Assembly: GCA_041623895.1 (NCBI GenBank)
Contig: JBFJVZ010000041.1
Location: 1-28,094, forward strand
Source: JBFJVZ01 sp041623895
GTDB lineage: Bacteria > Planctomycetota > Planctomycetia > Pirellulales > Pirellulaceae
Length of the DNA stretch: 28,094 nt
Direction: 5' to 3'
Shown one piece after another: positions 7,301 to 14,076 of the stretch. The position numbers were made by a program, and so were the translations under genes. The notes under the pieces are model-generated. The model did no database searches, was not told the DNA's origin, and was given only the letters and a program-made list of their open reading frames with translations. Every line of letters begins with the position of its first letter. Position 1 is the first letter of the stretch.

Positions 7301-7738
7301 ATGAATCGATTTGTTCAATTGGTTGACGAGCCGATCGACATTGAATCACTGCGCGGAAAAATTGCTGACGCCGACGTTGGCGCGCACGGTTGGTTCTACG
7401 GCGTTACGCGACGAACGACCCAGCATGGCTCCGGTCAGCAGATTACCGATCGACTCTCGTATGAAGCTCATCGACCGATGGCGCAGCAGCAGCTGGAATC
7501 GATCGCGGAGCAAGCCATCCAACAGTTTGGCTTGGCCCACGTCGTGATCGTCCATCGTTTAGGCGACGTCGCGATCGGAGAAGCAAGTGTCGTGGTTGGC
7601 TGCAGCAGTGCTCATCGAAACGCAACCTTCGATGGACTTCGCTGGATGATGGAGTTACTCAAACGCGACGTGCCGATTTGGAAACGTGAGACGTACACCG
7701 ATGGTACTCGAGAGTGGGTACACCCCGATGCAAAGTAG
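7301..7738 (+). CDS. moaE: Molybdopterin synthase catalytic (large) subunit
   Basis: This 145-aa protein is the partner of MoaD and inserts two sulfurs into cPMP to form molybdopterin. The ATG at 7301 is chosen because it gives a family-length protein and lies just after moaD; the frame is open further upstream, but only inside moaD. Motifs are G-A-H-G-W-F-Y-G-V-T-R (27-37, equivalent to the GAxxxFxGxVR site), Y-E-A-H (54-57), V-V-I-V-H-R-L-G-D-V (81-90), S-S-A-H-R (102-106) and L-L-K-R-D-V-P-I-W-K-R-E (119-130). K121 and K128 match the catalytic lysines K119 and K126 of E. coli MoaE. A cysteine desulfurase begins 57 nt after the stop. Confidence 0.95.
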   Translation: MNRFVQLVDEPIDIESLRGKIADADVGAHGWFYGVTRRTTQHGSGQQITDRLSYEAHRPMAQQQLESIAEQAIQQFGLAHVVIVHRLGDVAIGEASVVVGCSSAHRNATFDGLRWMMELLKRDVPIWKRETYTDGTREWVHPDAK

Positions 7739-7795
7739 CAGACATAAAAGTCGTCGTTGGCTCCGCGAACGATCGTTGCCACGCGGAGCGTGCCC

Positions 7796-8953
7796 ATGAG
7801 TAGATCACGGATTTATCTTGATCACGCGGCAACGTCTTGGCCGAAGCCTGCTGCCGTGCTGGCGGCGATGGACGAGTACGCAAGGCGATGCGGTGCGACG
7901 GCTGGGCGAGGCCTTTACCAATCAGCTCAGCAAGCCACCGAAGTCGTCCGTGGCGCAAGGCAAAAACTTGCCCGCTTGATCAATGCCGAATCGGCGAGTT
8001 GTATTTCCTTCCACAGCAGCGGTACGCTTGCCTTGAATGTTGCCATTGCCGGGCTCATTCAGCCGGGCGACCATGTGGTGACGACCGCCGCAGAACACAA
8101 TAGTGTGCTGCGGCCGCTGCATCTGCTGCAGAAAAAGAAATTGATTCGGCTCACGATCGTTCCCTGTGATGTAACCGGAACGGTCTCCGCTGCAGACATT
8201 GGCCATGCGATTGGCAGCCACACACGGCTTGTCGCGGTAACCCATGCCAGCAACGTGACCGGCGCGGTACAGCCGATCGGAGAAATTGGCAAGTTGCTGC
8301 GTGATCATCAGGCATTGCTGCTTTGTGATGCCGCGCAAACACTGGGCTACGTTCCGATCGACGTCCGTGAATTGGGCGTTGATCTGCTGGCGGCACCGGG
8401 ACACAAAGGTGCTAACGGGCCTTTAGGTACGGGCATGCTGTATGTGCATGCGGAACATCAAGATCGGCTCGAGCCGCTGATTCAAGGAGGCACGGGCAGT
8501 CATTCGGATTCGCTGGAAATGCCCGTGGAGTATCCCGACAAAGTGGAATCAGGCAATTTGAATGTGCCGGCCATTGCAGGTTGGTCCAGCGGCCTTGACT
8601 CATTACTTGAAAGTTCAGGCCATCCGCTTGGTCCGCTAGCTGAAATGCTGTACCGCGAATTACGTGCGGTGGTTGGTTTGCAGGTTTTCGGGACGCCGGG
8701 GCCGTTACCGGTTGTCAGCGTCAGCATCTCCCGGATGTCACCGAGTGATGTTGCCACGATCCTGGATACGGAATTCAACATCGAAACGCGGTCTGGATTT
8801 CATTGTGCGGCGTTGATCCACAGGTATTTAAACAGCGGTGACGAGGGTACATTACGGATCAGTGGCGGCCATCAGACACGTGAACACGAAATCGAATCGG
8901 TCTGCCAGGCTTTACGCGCGATTGTCGCGGAAGTTGCCGGTACCATTATCTGA
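7796..8953 (+). CDS. Cysteine desulfurase family protein (class V aminotransferase)
   Basis: This 385-aa PLP enzyme is predicted to remove sulfur from cysteine as a protein persulfide, giving alanine. The ATG at 7796 starts M-S-R-S-R-I-Y-L-D-H-A-A-T-S-W, the usual N-terminus of the family; an in-frame TTG at 7757 is less likely. Active-site landmarks are the A-E-H-N-S histidine (H101), C-D-A-A-Q (D178 contacts the PLP ring), the Schiff-base lysine K204 in P-G-H-K-G, and the mobile-loop cysteine C337 in S-G-F-H-C-A. It best resembles the single-domain family of small SufS-like desulfurases rather than IscS. Because it directly follows moaDE, it is a good candidate for the sulfur donor of MoaD; this is inferred from context only. 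The next gene starts 16 nt downstream. Confidence 0.92.
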   Translation: MSRSRIYLDHAATSWPKPAAVLAAMDEYARRCGATAGRGLYQSAQQATEVVRGARQKLARLINAESASCISFHSSGTLALNVAIAGLIQPGDHVVTTAAEHNSVLRPLHLLQKKKLIRLTIVPCDVTGTVSAADIGHAIGSHTRLVAVTHASNVTGAVQPIGEIGKLLRDHQALLLCDAAQTLGYVPIDVRELGVDLLAAPGHKGANGPLGTGMLYVHAEHQDRLEPLIQGGTGSHSDSLEMPVEYPDKVESGNLNVPAIAGWSSGLDSLLESSGHPLGPLAEMLYRELRAVVGLQVFGTPGPLPVVSVSISRMSPSDVATILDTEFNIETRSGFHCAALIHRYLNSGDEGTLRISGGHQTREHEIESVCQALRAIVAEVAGTII

Positions 8954-8969
8954 ATGGCATGACAAACTG

Positions 8970-9434
8970 ATGTCGGACAAAAAGAACAAACCCAAACCGA
9001 ATGCCAAGCAGACGAAGAATCAGAAACAGCCGTGGTACAAGGACGGCCTGCGGTTCGAATGCACGCAATGTGGAGCCTGCTGTAGCGGCGAGCCCGGTTA
9101 CGTCTGGGTCAGCCAAAAGGAGGTCGCGGCGATTGCTGGGCAGATGGGCTTGGAGGTTGATGTCTTTGAAAGGAAATTTGTCCGCCAAGTGGGGGCCGAC
9201 AAAAGCTTGCTCGAGTATCCGGATGGGGACTGTATCCTGCTGGACCGAGTGACTCGAAAATGCACCGTCTATGAAACACGGCCAATTCAGTGCCGCACTT
9301 GGCCTTTCTGGGACTCGAATCTGAGAAAACGCAAGGATTGGCAGGAGACCTGTGAAATCTGCCCGGGGGCGGGTGTCGGGCGTCTTTACACGCTGGACGA
9401 AATTGAGGTCACGCGCCAGCAAAAAGCGGTCTGA
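8970..9434 (+). CDS. YkgJ-type CxxCxxCC zinc/iron-binding protein
   Basis: This 154-aa protein has a lysine-rich N-terminus (1-25) followed by the PF03692 signature C31-x-x-C34-x-x-C37-C38. Further conserved cysteines are C88, C98, C108 (in P-I-Q-C-R-T-W-P-F-W), C128 and C131. The family is thought to bind zinc or an iron-sulfur cluster, and its biochemical role is largely unknown. The ATG at 8970 is chosen because it lies just past the desulfurase stop; a longer reading would run into that gene. The 16-nt spacing points to co-transcription with moaD, moaE and the desulfurase. I infer a link to sulfur or Fe-S handling but cannot prove it. It is cytoplasmic, with no signal peptide. Confidence 0.85.
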   Translation: MSDKKNKPKPNAKQTKNQKQPWYKDGLRFECTQCGACCSGEPGYVWVSQKEVAAIAGQMGLEVDVFERKFVRQVGADKSLLEYPDGDCILLDRVTRKCTVYETRPIQCRTWPFWDSNLRKRKDWQETCEICPGAGVGRLYTLDEIEVTRQQKAV

Positions 9435-9592
9435 GCCAGCTTCGCCCCTGGGGGATAGGTCGCGGCTGGCGATCAGTGCAGGATTTTTCCGAATACGCGG
9501 ATTAGTTCAAGCTTGTCGATTAGGCATGCCGATAGGGGACGATGAGAAGGTTCGGTTGTCCTAGGGCCGTGCTGCTCGTGGCCTCCCATCGG

Positions 9593-9621
9593 TTGACTCC
9601 CGGAAGTCGGCACTTTAGACT
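9593..9621 (+). promoter_or_regulatory. Candidate sigma-70-type promoter for the HU gene
   Basis: TTGACT (9593-9598) is followed after 17 nt by TAGACT (9616-9621), matching the -35 box at five of six positions and the -10 box at four of six. It would start transcription near 9628, giving a leader of about 75 nt. It also argues against translation starting at the in-frame TTG at 9621. The rest of the gap 9435-9701 shows nothing convincing. Confidence 0.4.
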
Positions 9622-9701
9622 TGGCTCGTTTTAAGTCGAAATTTGCCAAGGGTTTACATCGATCGCGGCAAGCAACTTGCTGCGGGGTTAGGGAGCCAGG
9701 A

Positions 9702-10088
9702 GTGACCAAGAAAGACATCGTGCGAACGATCTCCGAAGAGGTCGGACTGACTCAACAACAGACCAAGGAAATCGTCCAGAAGACATTCGACGCGATTATT
9801 GAGGCGCTGGTACGTGAGCGCCGGATCGAGTTGAGGAATTTTGGGGTTTTTGAGGTCAAGCCGCGGGCCTCTCGCAAGGCGAGGAATCCTCGGACCGGTG
9901 AGGAGGTGATCGTACCCAAGAAGTACGTGGTCACTTTCAAACCAGGCAAGTATATGGAGTCGAAGGTCAAGGACCTGGACGATGGTGCGGTCGATGCCGT
10001 ACCGGACGCTAGCAATCAAGACTCGATTCCCTCGGACTCCGAGTCCGTAACACCTAGCAGCCACAGTGGCCGCTGGGATTTGGAATGA
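9702..10088 (+). CDS. HU-family DNA-binding protein
   Basis: This 128-aa nucleoid protein is a dimeric DNA-bending HU/IHF-type protein. The GTG start at 9702 gives the canonical beginning M-T-K-K-D-I-V and is preceded by GGGAG at 6 nt spacing. The HU fold covers residues 1-90: the helical base, the hydrophobic I-E-L-R-N-F-G-V-F (42-50), and the DNA-binding arm with R-K-A-R-N-P-R-T-G (58-66). The signature V-V-T-F-K-P-G-K closes the domain. Residues 91-128 are an added acidic, serine-rich tail not needed for the fold, which may modulate binding; this is inference. The longer reading from TTG 9621 adds 27 residues unlike any HU start. A possible promoter lies about 80 nt upstream and two dyads lie downstream. 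Confidence 0.92.
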   Translation: MTKKDIVRTISEEVGLTQQQTKEIVQKTFDAIIEALVRERRIELRNFGVFEVKPRASRKARNPRTGEEVIVPKKYVVTFKPGKYMESKVKDLDDGAVDAVPDASNQDSIPSDSESVTPSSHSGRWDLE

Positions 10089-10099
10089 ACCTGGCGGAG

Positions 10100-10141
10100 A
10101 CGATTCGACGGAATCGTTGACGCCGAACGTGAACGTTCACG
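10100..10141. promoter_or_regulatory. Two adjacent dyads between the HU gene and the small lipoprotein gene
   Basis: The first is a 7-bp stem, ACGATTC (10100-10106) and GAATCGT (10111-10117), with tetraloop GACG. The second is the 14-bp perfect palindrome CGTGAACGTTCACG (10128-10141), touching the GGAGG ribosome binding site of the next gene. The first may terminate or stabilise the HU transcript, and the second looks like an operator for a dimeric regulator. Confidence 0.45.
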
Positions 10142-10153
10142 GAGGAACGCTCA

Positions 10154-10372
10154 ATGCGACGTTTCATGCAACTGACTTTGTTGGCCGTCTGTTTGAGTTC
10201 GACGGTTGGCTGTTTTGTGCCGATCTACTCGCCACGCCCCGAACGTCGCGTTCAGCAGTTGCTGTACACCTCGGAAGACCTGCGTGCCTTGACCGAGGAA
10301 TGGGAACGGTTCTGGTTCACCGATCAGCCCAGCCACATGACACCGGTGCGAGTTCACGGCGGCGTTTTGTAA
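10154..10372 (+). CDS. Small predicted lipoprotein
   Basis: This 72-aa protein begins M-R-R-F-M-Q-L-T-L-L-A-V-C-L, a positively charged then hydrophobic signal, followed by S-T-V-G-C with the lipobox cysteine at C20. Signal peptidase II cleavage would leave a lipid-anchored peptide of about 53 residues, rich in charged and aromatic residues (E-E-W-E-R-F-W-F). The ATG is preceded by a good GGAGG at about 8 nt, unusually strong for this window, so translation is likely. I do not recognise a family. It is in the same direction as the HU gene, 65 nt downstream, but the palindromes between suggest separate control. Its short size and clear signal resemble the many small planctomycete lipoproteins of unknown role. 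Confidence 0.65.
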   Translation: MRRFMQLTLLAVCLSSTVGCFVPIYSPRPERRVQQLLYTSEDLRALTEEWERFWFTDQPSHMTPVRVHGGVL

Positions 10373-10406
10373 GCTGGCATCTTGCCGTGATCTTCCGTCG
10401 AAACCG

Positions 10407-10694
10407 CTAGCGTTGCTTGCGGACCCAGGTGATGTATCTGCCCAGCTGCTCGTGCTGAAGTAACAATTCAATCGTGTTGTAATGCCGACCCAGTGTCTTT
10501 TCCCTGGGAATCATGCGATGGATTGTTCCATGACAGTCGCGACAAACCGTAATCGTTTGCTGCATCTGCTCGCGCGAAAATCGTTTCTTGAACCATTTAT
10601 TGCTGTGGCAAGTGCGGGGGATCAAATGGTGTTCCGTGGTCCCGCGTTTCGGGATCCGGCCACAGAGACAGCATTGGGTGTCGTTTGATTCCAT
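10407..10694 (-). CDS. Small HNH endonuclease-like protein
   Basis: This 95-aa protein (from the ATG at 10694; a GTG at 10724 is an alternative start) has paired zinc motifs C8-x-x-C11 and C51-x-x-C54. Between and beside them are E-H-H-L-I-P-R (21-27) and C-H-G-T-I-H (54-59), the first and last histidines of an HNH beta-beta-alpha-metal fold. A C-terminal Y-N-T-I-E-L-L-L-Q-H segment and W-V-R-K-Q-R end follow, which I recall from a family of stand-alone small HNH proteins in bacteria. Such proteins are labelled endonucleases by homology; whether they cut DNA is mostly untested. No mobile-element features surround the gene. It is convergent with the lipoprotein gene and 87 nt downstream of the M20 amidohydrolase gene, so co-transcription with that gene is possible. 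Confidence 0.78.
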   Translation of the reverse strand: MESNDTQCCLCGRIPKRGTTEHHLIPRTCHSNKWFKKRFSREQMQQTITVCRDCHGTIHRMIPREKTLGRHYNTIELLLQHEQLGRYITWVRKQR

Positions 10695-10781
10695 CGCGTG
10701 CTCGTTAGGAAAAGTAGCAGGCACACTCCGGCTGCCGTCCGCTTTTCAGTGTGCTTGCTACCAGATTCATGCGGCGAATTA

Positions 10782-12083
10782 CTATTTCGCCAGCAGGCTT
10801 AACGCAGCGGCGGACATGGATTTGATGCCGGTCCGTAATGACGGTTCGGCGTCAGGGTAATACTGGCTGCTATGCAGCGAGGGAGGGGGAACGTCGAGCG
10901 CCTTGAATCGGTCCAGACGTTGTTGACTGACCGTACCCAAGCGATACATCAGAATCGGTACGCCGGCGCGGCCGAAGCGGCTGAAGTCTTCGCCGCCCAT
11001 CGCGGGCTCGTCGTCCAATACCGACTCGCTGCCGAGCGCAGCGACGAAGACGGTTTTCAGCCGTTCCGTCAGTTCGGCGTCATTCTTCAGCGACGGCGTG
11101 CCTTCGCTGACGGTGACGTCCGGTTTGGGGGCGTCAAATAATTGAGCAATCGCCTCCGCTTTCTTGCGGATGGAGTCCAATACTTGTTCGCGAACTTGAT
11201 CATCATAGCTGCGCACCGTGATCTGCAAATGGCAGTCATTTGGAATGATGTTGTGCTTGGTTCCGCCGTGAATGGAACCCACCGTGACCACGGCGGGCTC
11301 GGCCGGTTTGACCTCGCGGCTGACAATCGTTTGCAGTGCCAGAACTAAATGAGCCGCTTGCACGATCGGGTCCACCGCCGTATGCGGGGCCGAACCATGA
11401 CCGCCCCGCCCTTTGACTTTGATGTCAACGCTGTCGACATTGGCCAAGGCAAAACCCGGCAAGACTTTGATCGTTCCGGCGGCCGTATCGGCCGAAGTAT
11501 GACAGGCGACAGCAAAGTCGGGTTTGGGAAACCGCTCGAACAATTTGTCCGCCAGCATCGCTTTGGCTCCCGCACCTCGCTCCTCCGCCGGTTGGCCGAC
11601 CAACATCAACGTTCCTGTCCACTGGTCGCGATGCTCCGACATGTATTTGGCAACCGCGATCAGATTGGTCATGTGAATGTCGTGGCCGCAAGCGTGCATG
11701 ACGCCGGAGGTGCCGCCACCGGGAAGCTCGATTCGCACATTCGATGCGTACGGTAACTGTGTTTGCTCGGTGACCGGCAAGGCGTCGAAGTCGCAACGCA
11801 GCATCACTGTCTTTCCGGGGCCGTTCTTCATGATGCCGACGACGCCATGCCCTCCCACATTGGTCGTCACATCGTAGTCATATTTTTCCCAAAACGAGGC
11901 AACTCGTGCGGCCGTTTGCTCCTCCTGGAACGAGACCTCCGGGTTCGAGTGCAACCAACAATAGGTTTCCACTAGCTGCGGCAATTCCTTGTCGATCCAC
12001 GAGTCGGGGGCACAGGGCTGATCGGCGGGCGCGTAGCAGCGAAGACACAGTGTCAGGAATAGAACGTGTATGATTCGTTTCAT
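10782..12083 (-). CDS. M20D-family amidohydrolase, probably secreted
   Basis: This 433-aa protein belongs to the M20D metallopeptidase family (IAA-amino acid hydrolase / hippuricase / AbgB type), which removes acyl groups from N-acyl amino acids. A hydrophobic N-terminus (about 1-22) looks like a signal peptide, possibly lipoprotein-like given C13 and C16. Metal ligands are visible: C132 and H134 in H-A-C-G-H-D, E168 in G-Q-P-A-E-E-R-G, H195, and a late histidine in S-L-H-S-S-Q-Y (about 405). The dimerisation domain contains G-R-G-G-H-G-S-A-P-H. D98-F-D-A-L-P is also a family hallmark. The start ATG is only 47 nt after the bshB1-like gene, so both may be in one transcript. The substrate is unknown; export suggests peptide or acyl-amino-acid scavenging. 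Confidence 0.9.
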   Translation of the reverse strand: MKRIIHVLFLTLCLRCYAPADQPCAPDSWIDKELPQLVETYCWLHSNPEVSFQEEQTAARVASFWEKYDYDVTTNVGGHGVVGIMKNGPGKTVMLRCDFDALPVTEQTQLPYASNVRIELPGGGTSGVMHACGHDIHMTNLIAVAKYMSEHRDQWTGTLMLVGQPAEERGAGAKAMLADKLFERFPKPDFAVACHTSADTAAGTIKVLPGFALANVDSVDIKVKGRGGHGSAPHTAVDPIVQAAHLVLALQTIVSREVKPAEPAVVTVGSIHGGTKHNIIPNDCHLQITVRSYDDQVREQVLDSIRKKAEAIAQLFDAPKPDVTVSEGTPSLKNDAELTERLKTVFVAALGSESVLDDEPAMGGEDFSRFGRAGVPILMYRLGTVSQQRLDRFKALDVPPPSLHSSQYYPDAEPSLRTGIKSMSAAALSLLAK

Positions 12084-12130
12084 GGATCAAAATCGCGAAA
12101 GGGTAGCGGATTGACAATGGCGCATTGAAT

Positions 12131-12871
12131 TTAAAGCAGATCGCGCAGGGAATTCAGCGCGAGTGGTTCTTTGGTGGCGAACGGCTCTCCATAGCGTCGA
12201 TCGATCAGACGTCCCCAATGGGCCGCATCGTCTCGAAGACGATCGATAAACGTTGGCGGGTCGGACGGGCGACCCGTGATGAACTGGCTTTCGTAAGCCT
12301 TGATCGCAGCGAGTTTTACTTCCCACTGATCGCTGATATCCACGATCCAACTGGGCTGAACCGCGAGCCGCAGGTGCACACAATAGTAGTAAAAAACTCG
12401 CTCCGGATGAAAACGCTGGCCCGGCATGTCGGTTTTGCTAAGCTTTGCCCAGAATCTGGCGGCTTCGACCAACTCGGTTGCGGCGACATGATCCGGATGA
12501 GCGTCTTCCCAATACGGCGCGAACAGCCAGCGAGGTCGCAAGATGCGAACGTAGCCAGCTATCAGCTCACGTGCTGGCAGGGTGTGTTGCAGACTTCGAT
12601 TGACAAGTCCCGCGTTGCCACGCCAGGTCAGCCCGAGCGCATCGGTCGCTTTTTGCGTTTCATCGCGCCGCAGCATTTCACTTCCGTGCGGGGTCGGCTC
12701 ACCGCTTGTCAGATCCAAGACGCCCACCCGCCAGCCGGCCTGAATCATCTTGACGATGGTTCCACCCATTCCCAATTCTGCATCATCGGGATGCGGCGCA
12801 ACGACCAAGAAGTCCAGTGGTTCAATCGCCTCGAGTTCTGCGGGCCGCCGGGTAGTAATATCGATGGACAT
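12131..12871 (-). CDS. bshB1: PIG-L family N-acetylglucosaminyl deacetylase, BshB1-like
   Basis: This 246-aa zinc enzyme resembles BshB1, which deacetylates N-acetylglucosaminyl-malate in bacillithiol synthesis. Metal-site motifs are A-P-H-P-D-D-A-E-L-G-M-G-G (25-37) and A-H-P-D-H (124-128). Further BshB1-like segments are D-L-T-S-G-E-P-T-P-H-G-S (53-64), L-R-R-D-E-T (67-72), the Y-Y-Y late motif (about 162-164), W-I-V-D-I-S-D (about 174-180) and K-A-Y-E-S-Q-F (about 190-196). The match to B. subtilis BshB1 extends along most of the length, so the specific name is reasonable, although substrate specificity cannot be proved here. BshA and BshC are not in the window. Upstream (12872-12966) is a 95-bp gap with nothing striking. 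Confidence 0.82.
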   Translation of the reverse strand: MSIDITTRRPAELEAIEPLDFLVVAPHPDDAELGMGGTIVKMIQAGWRVGVLDLTSGEPTPHGSEMLRRDETQKATDALGLTWRGNAGLVNRSLQHTLPARELIAGYVRILRPRWLFAPYWEDAHPDHVAATELVEAARFWAKLSKTDMPGQRFHPERVFYYYCVHLRLAVQPSWIVDISDQWEVKLAAIKAYESQFITGRPSDPPTFIDRLRDDAAHWGRLIDRRYGEPFATKEPLALNSLRDLL

Positions 12872-12966
12872 CAGTAGTTGTAGGCGCGTGCTAGTTCTTG
12901 CAGGCCAGAACCTGGAGAGCGTCCGGCTTAGGAAATGCTAGCTCAATGATCAACACGGATACGATG

Positions 12967-14076
12967 CTAACGTTGGTAGATCGGCAGGTAGTGATATCGT
13001 ACGCTCAGGCTGAGAATACTGAGCGCTGTTGAATAAACAGCGCCTACGTTGCGTTCTTCACCGCCACGTGCCAACCAGGAACCGTTGCTGCGTTGTGCGT
13101 CCAGCAAGACATCGGCGACCAATTCATCCGCTTCCTTTGCGAAATTGCCGCCGGCCTGATGCATGCCTTGGGCGTAATAATAAATCCCATAGTGGAAGAA
13201 CCGTACGCTCGATTTTGGCGGGTTCTGCAGCAACCACTGCGACGCTCCGGCAACCAGCGGCGAGTCGTATTGTCCGCAAACCTGCATGGCTAACAGTCCA
13301 GCCGCTGTCATCGTGAATGTGGGATGGTGATGCCCGGGTGTGTAGCTGAAGCCGCTGATTTTGTCTCGCGGGATACCCTCGGCGTTTCGCGGTGACGCAT
13401 AGGAGTTACGCAGGTATTCCAACGCCCGCTCGATCGCCTTGGCGGGCACATCAAGCCCGTCATTCTTTGCCGATCGCAGCGCCATTAATTGCCAGACCGA
13501 GACTGACAAATCGGAGTCGGGGCTTCCGGGCGTGTAGCGCCAGCCGCCGGCCAGCATGGCGGATTTGGGAACGGACTGAGCATCGAGAATCAACTTGATT
13601 GCTTGCTCGAGGGCTTCGTGTATTCTCTCATTCTGTTCGCTGCTGGCGCCCATCCCCAGCATCTCGGTCAACATCAGTGTTGTGATTCCATGACCGTACA
13701 TCCGCGACCCGTCGCGATCGCCGAAGTAGCCTTGAGCATTTTGATTCCCGTCACGCACAACGAAATCGATCGCCTCTTTCATCACCAAACCGCGCTGGCC
13801 GGGTTCGCCGGGTTGGATGCCAATCGACGCCATCGCCATGATTGCCAACGAGGTCATGGCGATTTCATGGCCCCGATCCGTGATCGCGCCGTCGTTGCGT
13901 CGCGTCTCGATCAAGTAGTCGATACCACGATCGATGGCTCGATCAATGTCGTCCTGGACATACAACGAAGCAAAGTCTTCTGCAGCGGCACCTTGCTGTG
14001 TTGCGGCCAGCAGACACGATGATGCGACGCCTTTCAGCCAGCGTCGCCGATTCGAAGCGGAAGGAAACGCAATCAT
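12967..14076 (-). CDS. Tat-exported alpha/alpha-toroid (prenyltransferase/squalene-oxidase-repeat) protein
   Basis: This 369-aa protein opens with a twin-arginine signal (N-R-R-R-W-L-K-G at 9-16, hydrophobic stretch, A-A-A cleavage near 32), so it is probably exported folded. The mature part consists of repeated helical hairpins with terpenoid-cyclase-like repeats: A-I-D-R-G-I-D-Y-L, G-H-E-I-A-M-T-S-L-A, G-H-G-I-T-T-L-M-L and S-V-W-Q-L-M-A-L-R-S-A. There is no D-x-D-D cyclase motif, so it is a toroid scaffold rather than a recognisable terpene enzyme. Planctomycetes have many such proteins of unknown function. The ATG overlaps the stop of the 1882-aa protein gene by 4 bp (ATGA at 14073-14076) and has GGAG at 8 nt spacing. 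It is therefore the last gene of a five-gene coupled operon and probably works with those membrane proteins. Confidence 0.85.
   Translation of the reverse strand: MIAFPSASNRRRWLKGVASSCLLAATQQGAAAEDFASLYVQDDIDRAIDRGIDYLIETRRNDGAITDRGHEIAMTSLAIMAMASIGIQPGEPGQRGLVMKEAIDFVVRDGNQNAQGYFGDRDGSRMYGHGITTLMLTEMLGMGASSEQNERIHEALEQAIKLILDAQSVPKSAMLAGGWRYTPGSPDSDLSVSVWQLMALRSAKNDGLDVPAKAIERALEYLRNSYASPRNAEGIPRDKISGFSYTPGHHHPTFTMTAAGLLAMQVCGQYDSPLVAGASQWLLQNPPKSSVRFFHYGIYYYAQGMHQAGGNFAKEADELVADVLLDAQRSNGSWLARGGEERNVGAVYSTALSILSLSVRYHYLPIYQR

Noticed and set aside
9621..9701. TTG start adding 27 residues to the HU protein
   Set aside because: The extra segment is unlike HU N-termini and overlaps a candidate promoter. 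The GTG at 9702 has a ribosome binding site and gives the canonical start.
12125..12877. 250-codon plus-strand frame antisense to bshB1
   Set aside because: It is a shadow of a clearly conserved PIG-L gene, with no recognisable motif or ribosome binding site.
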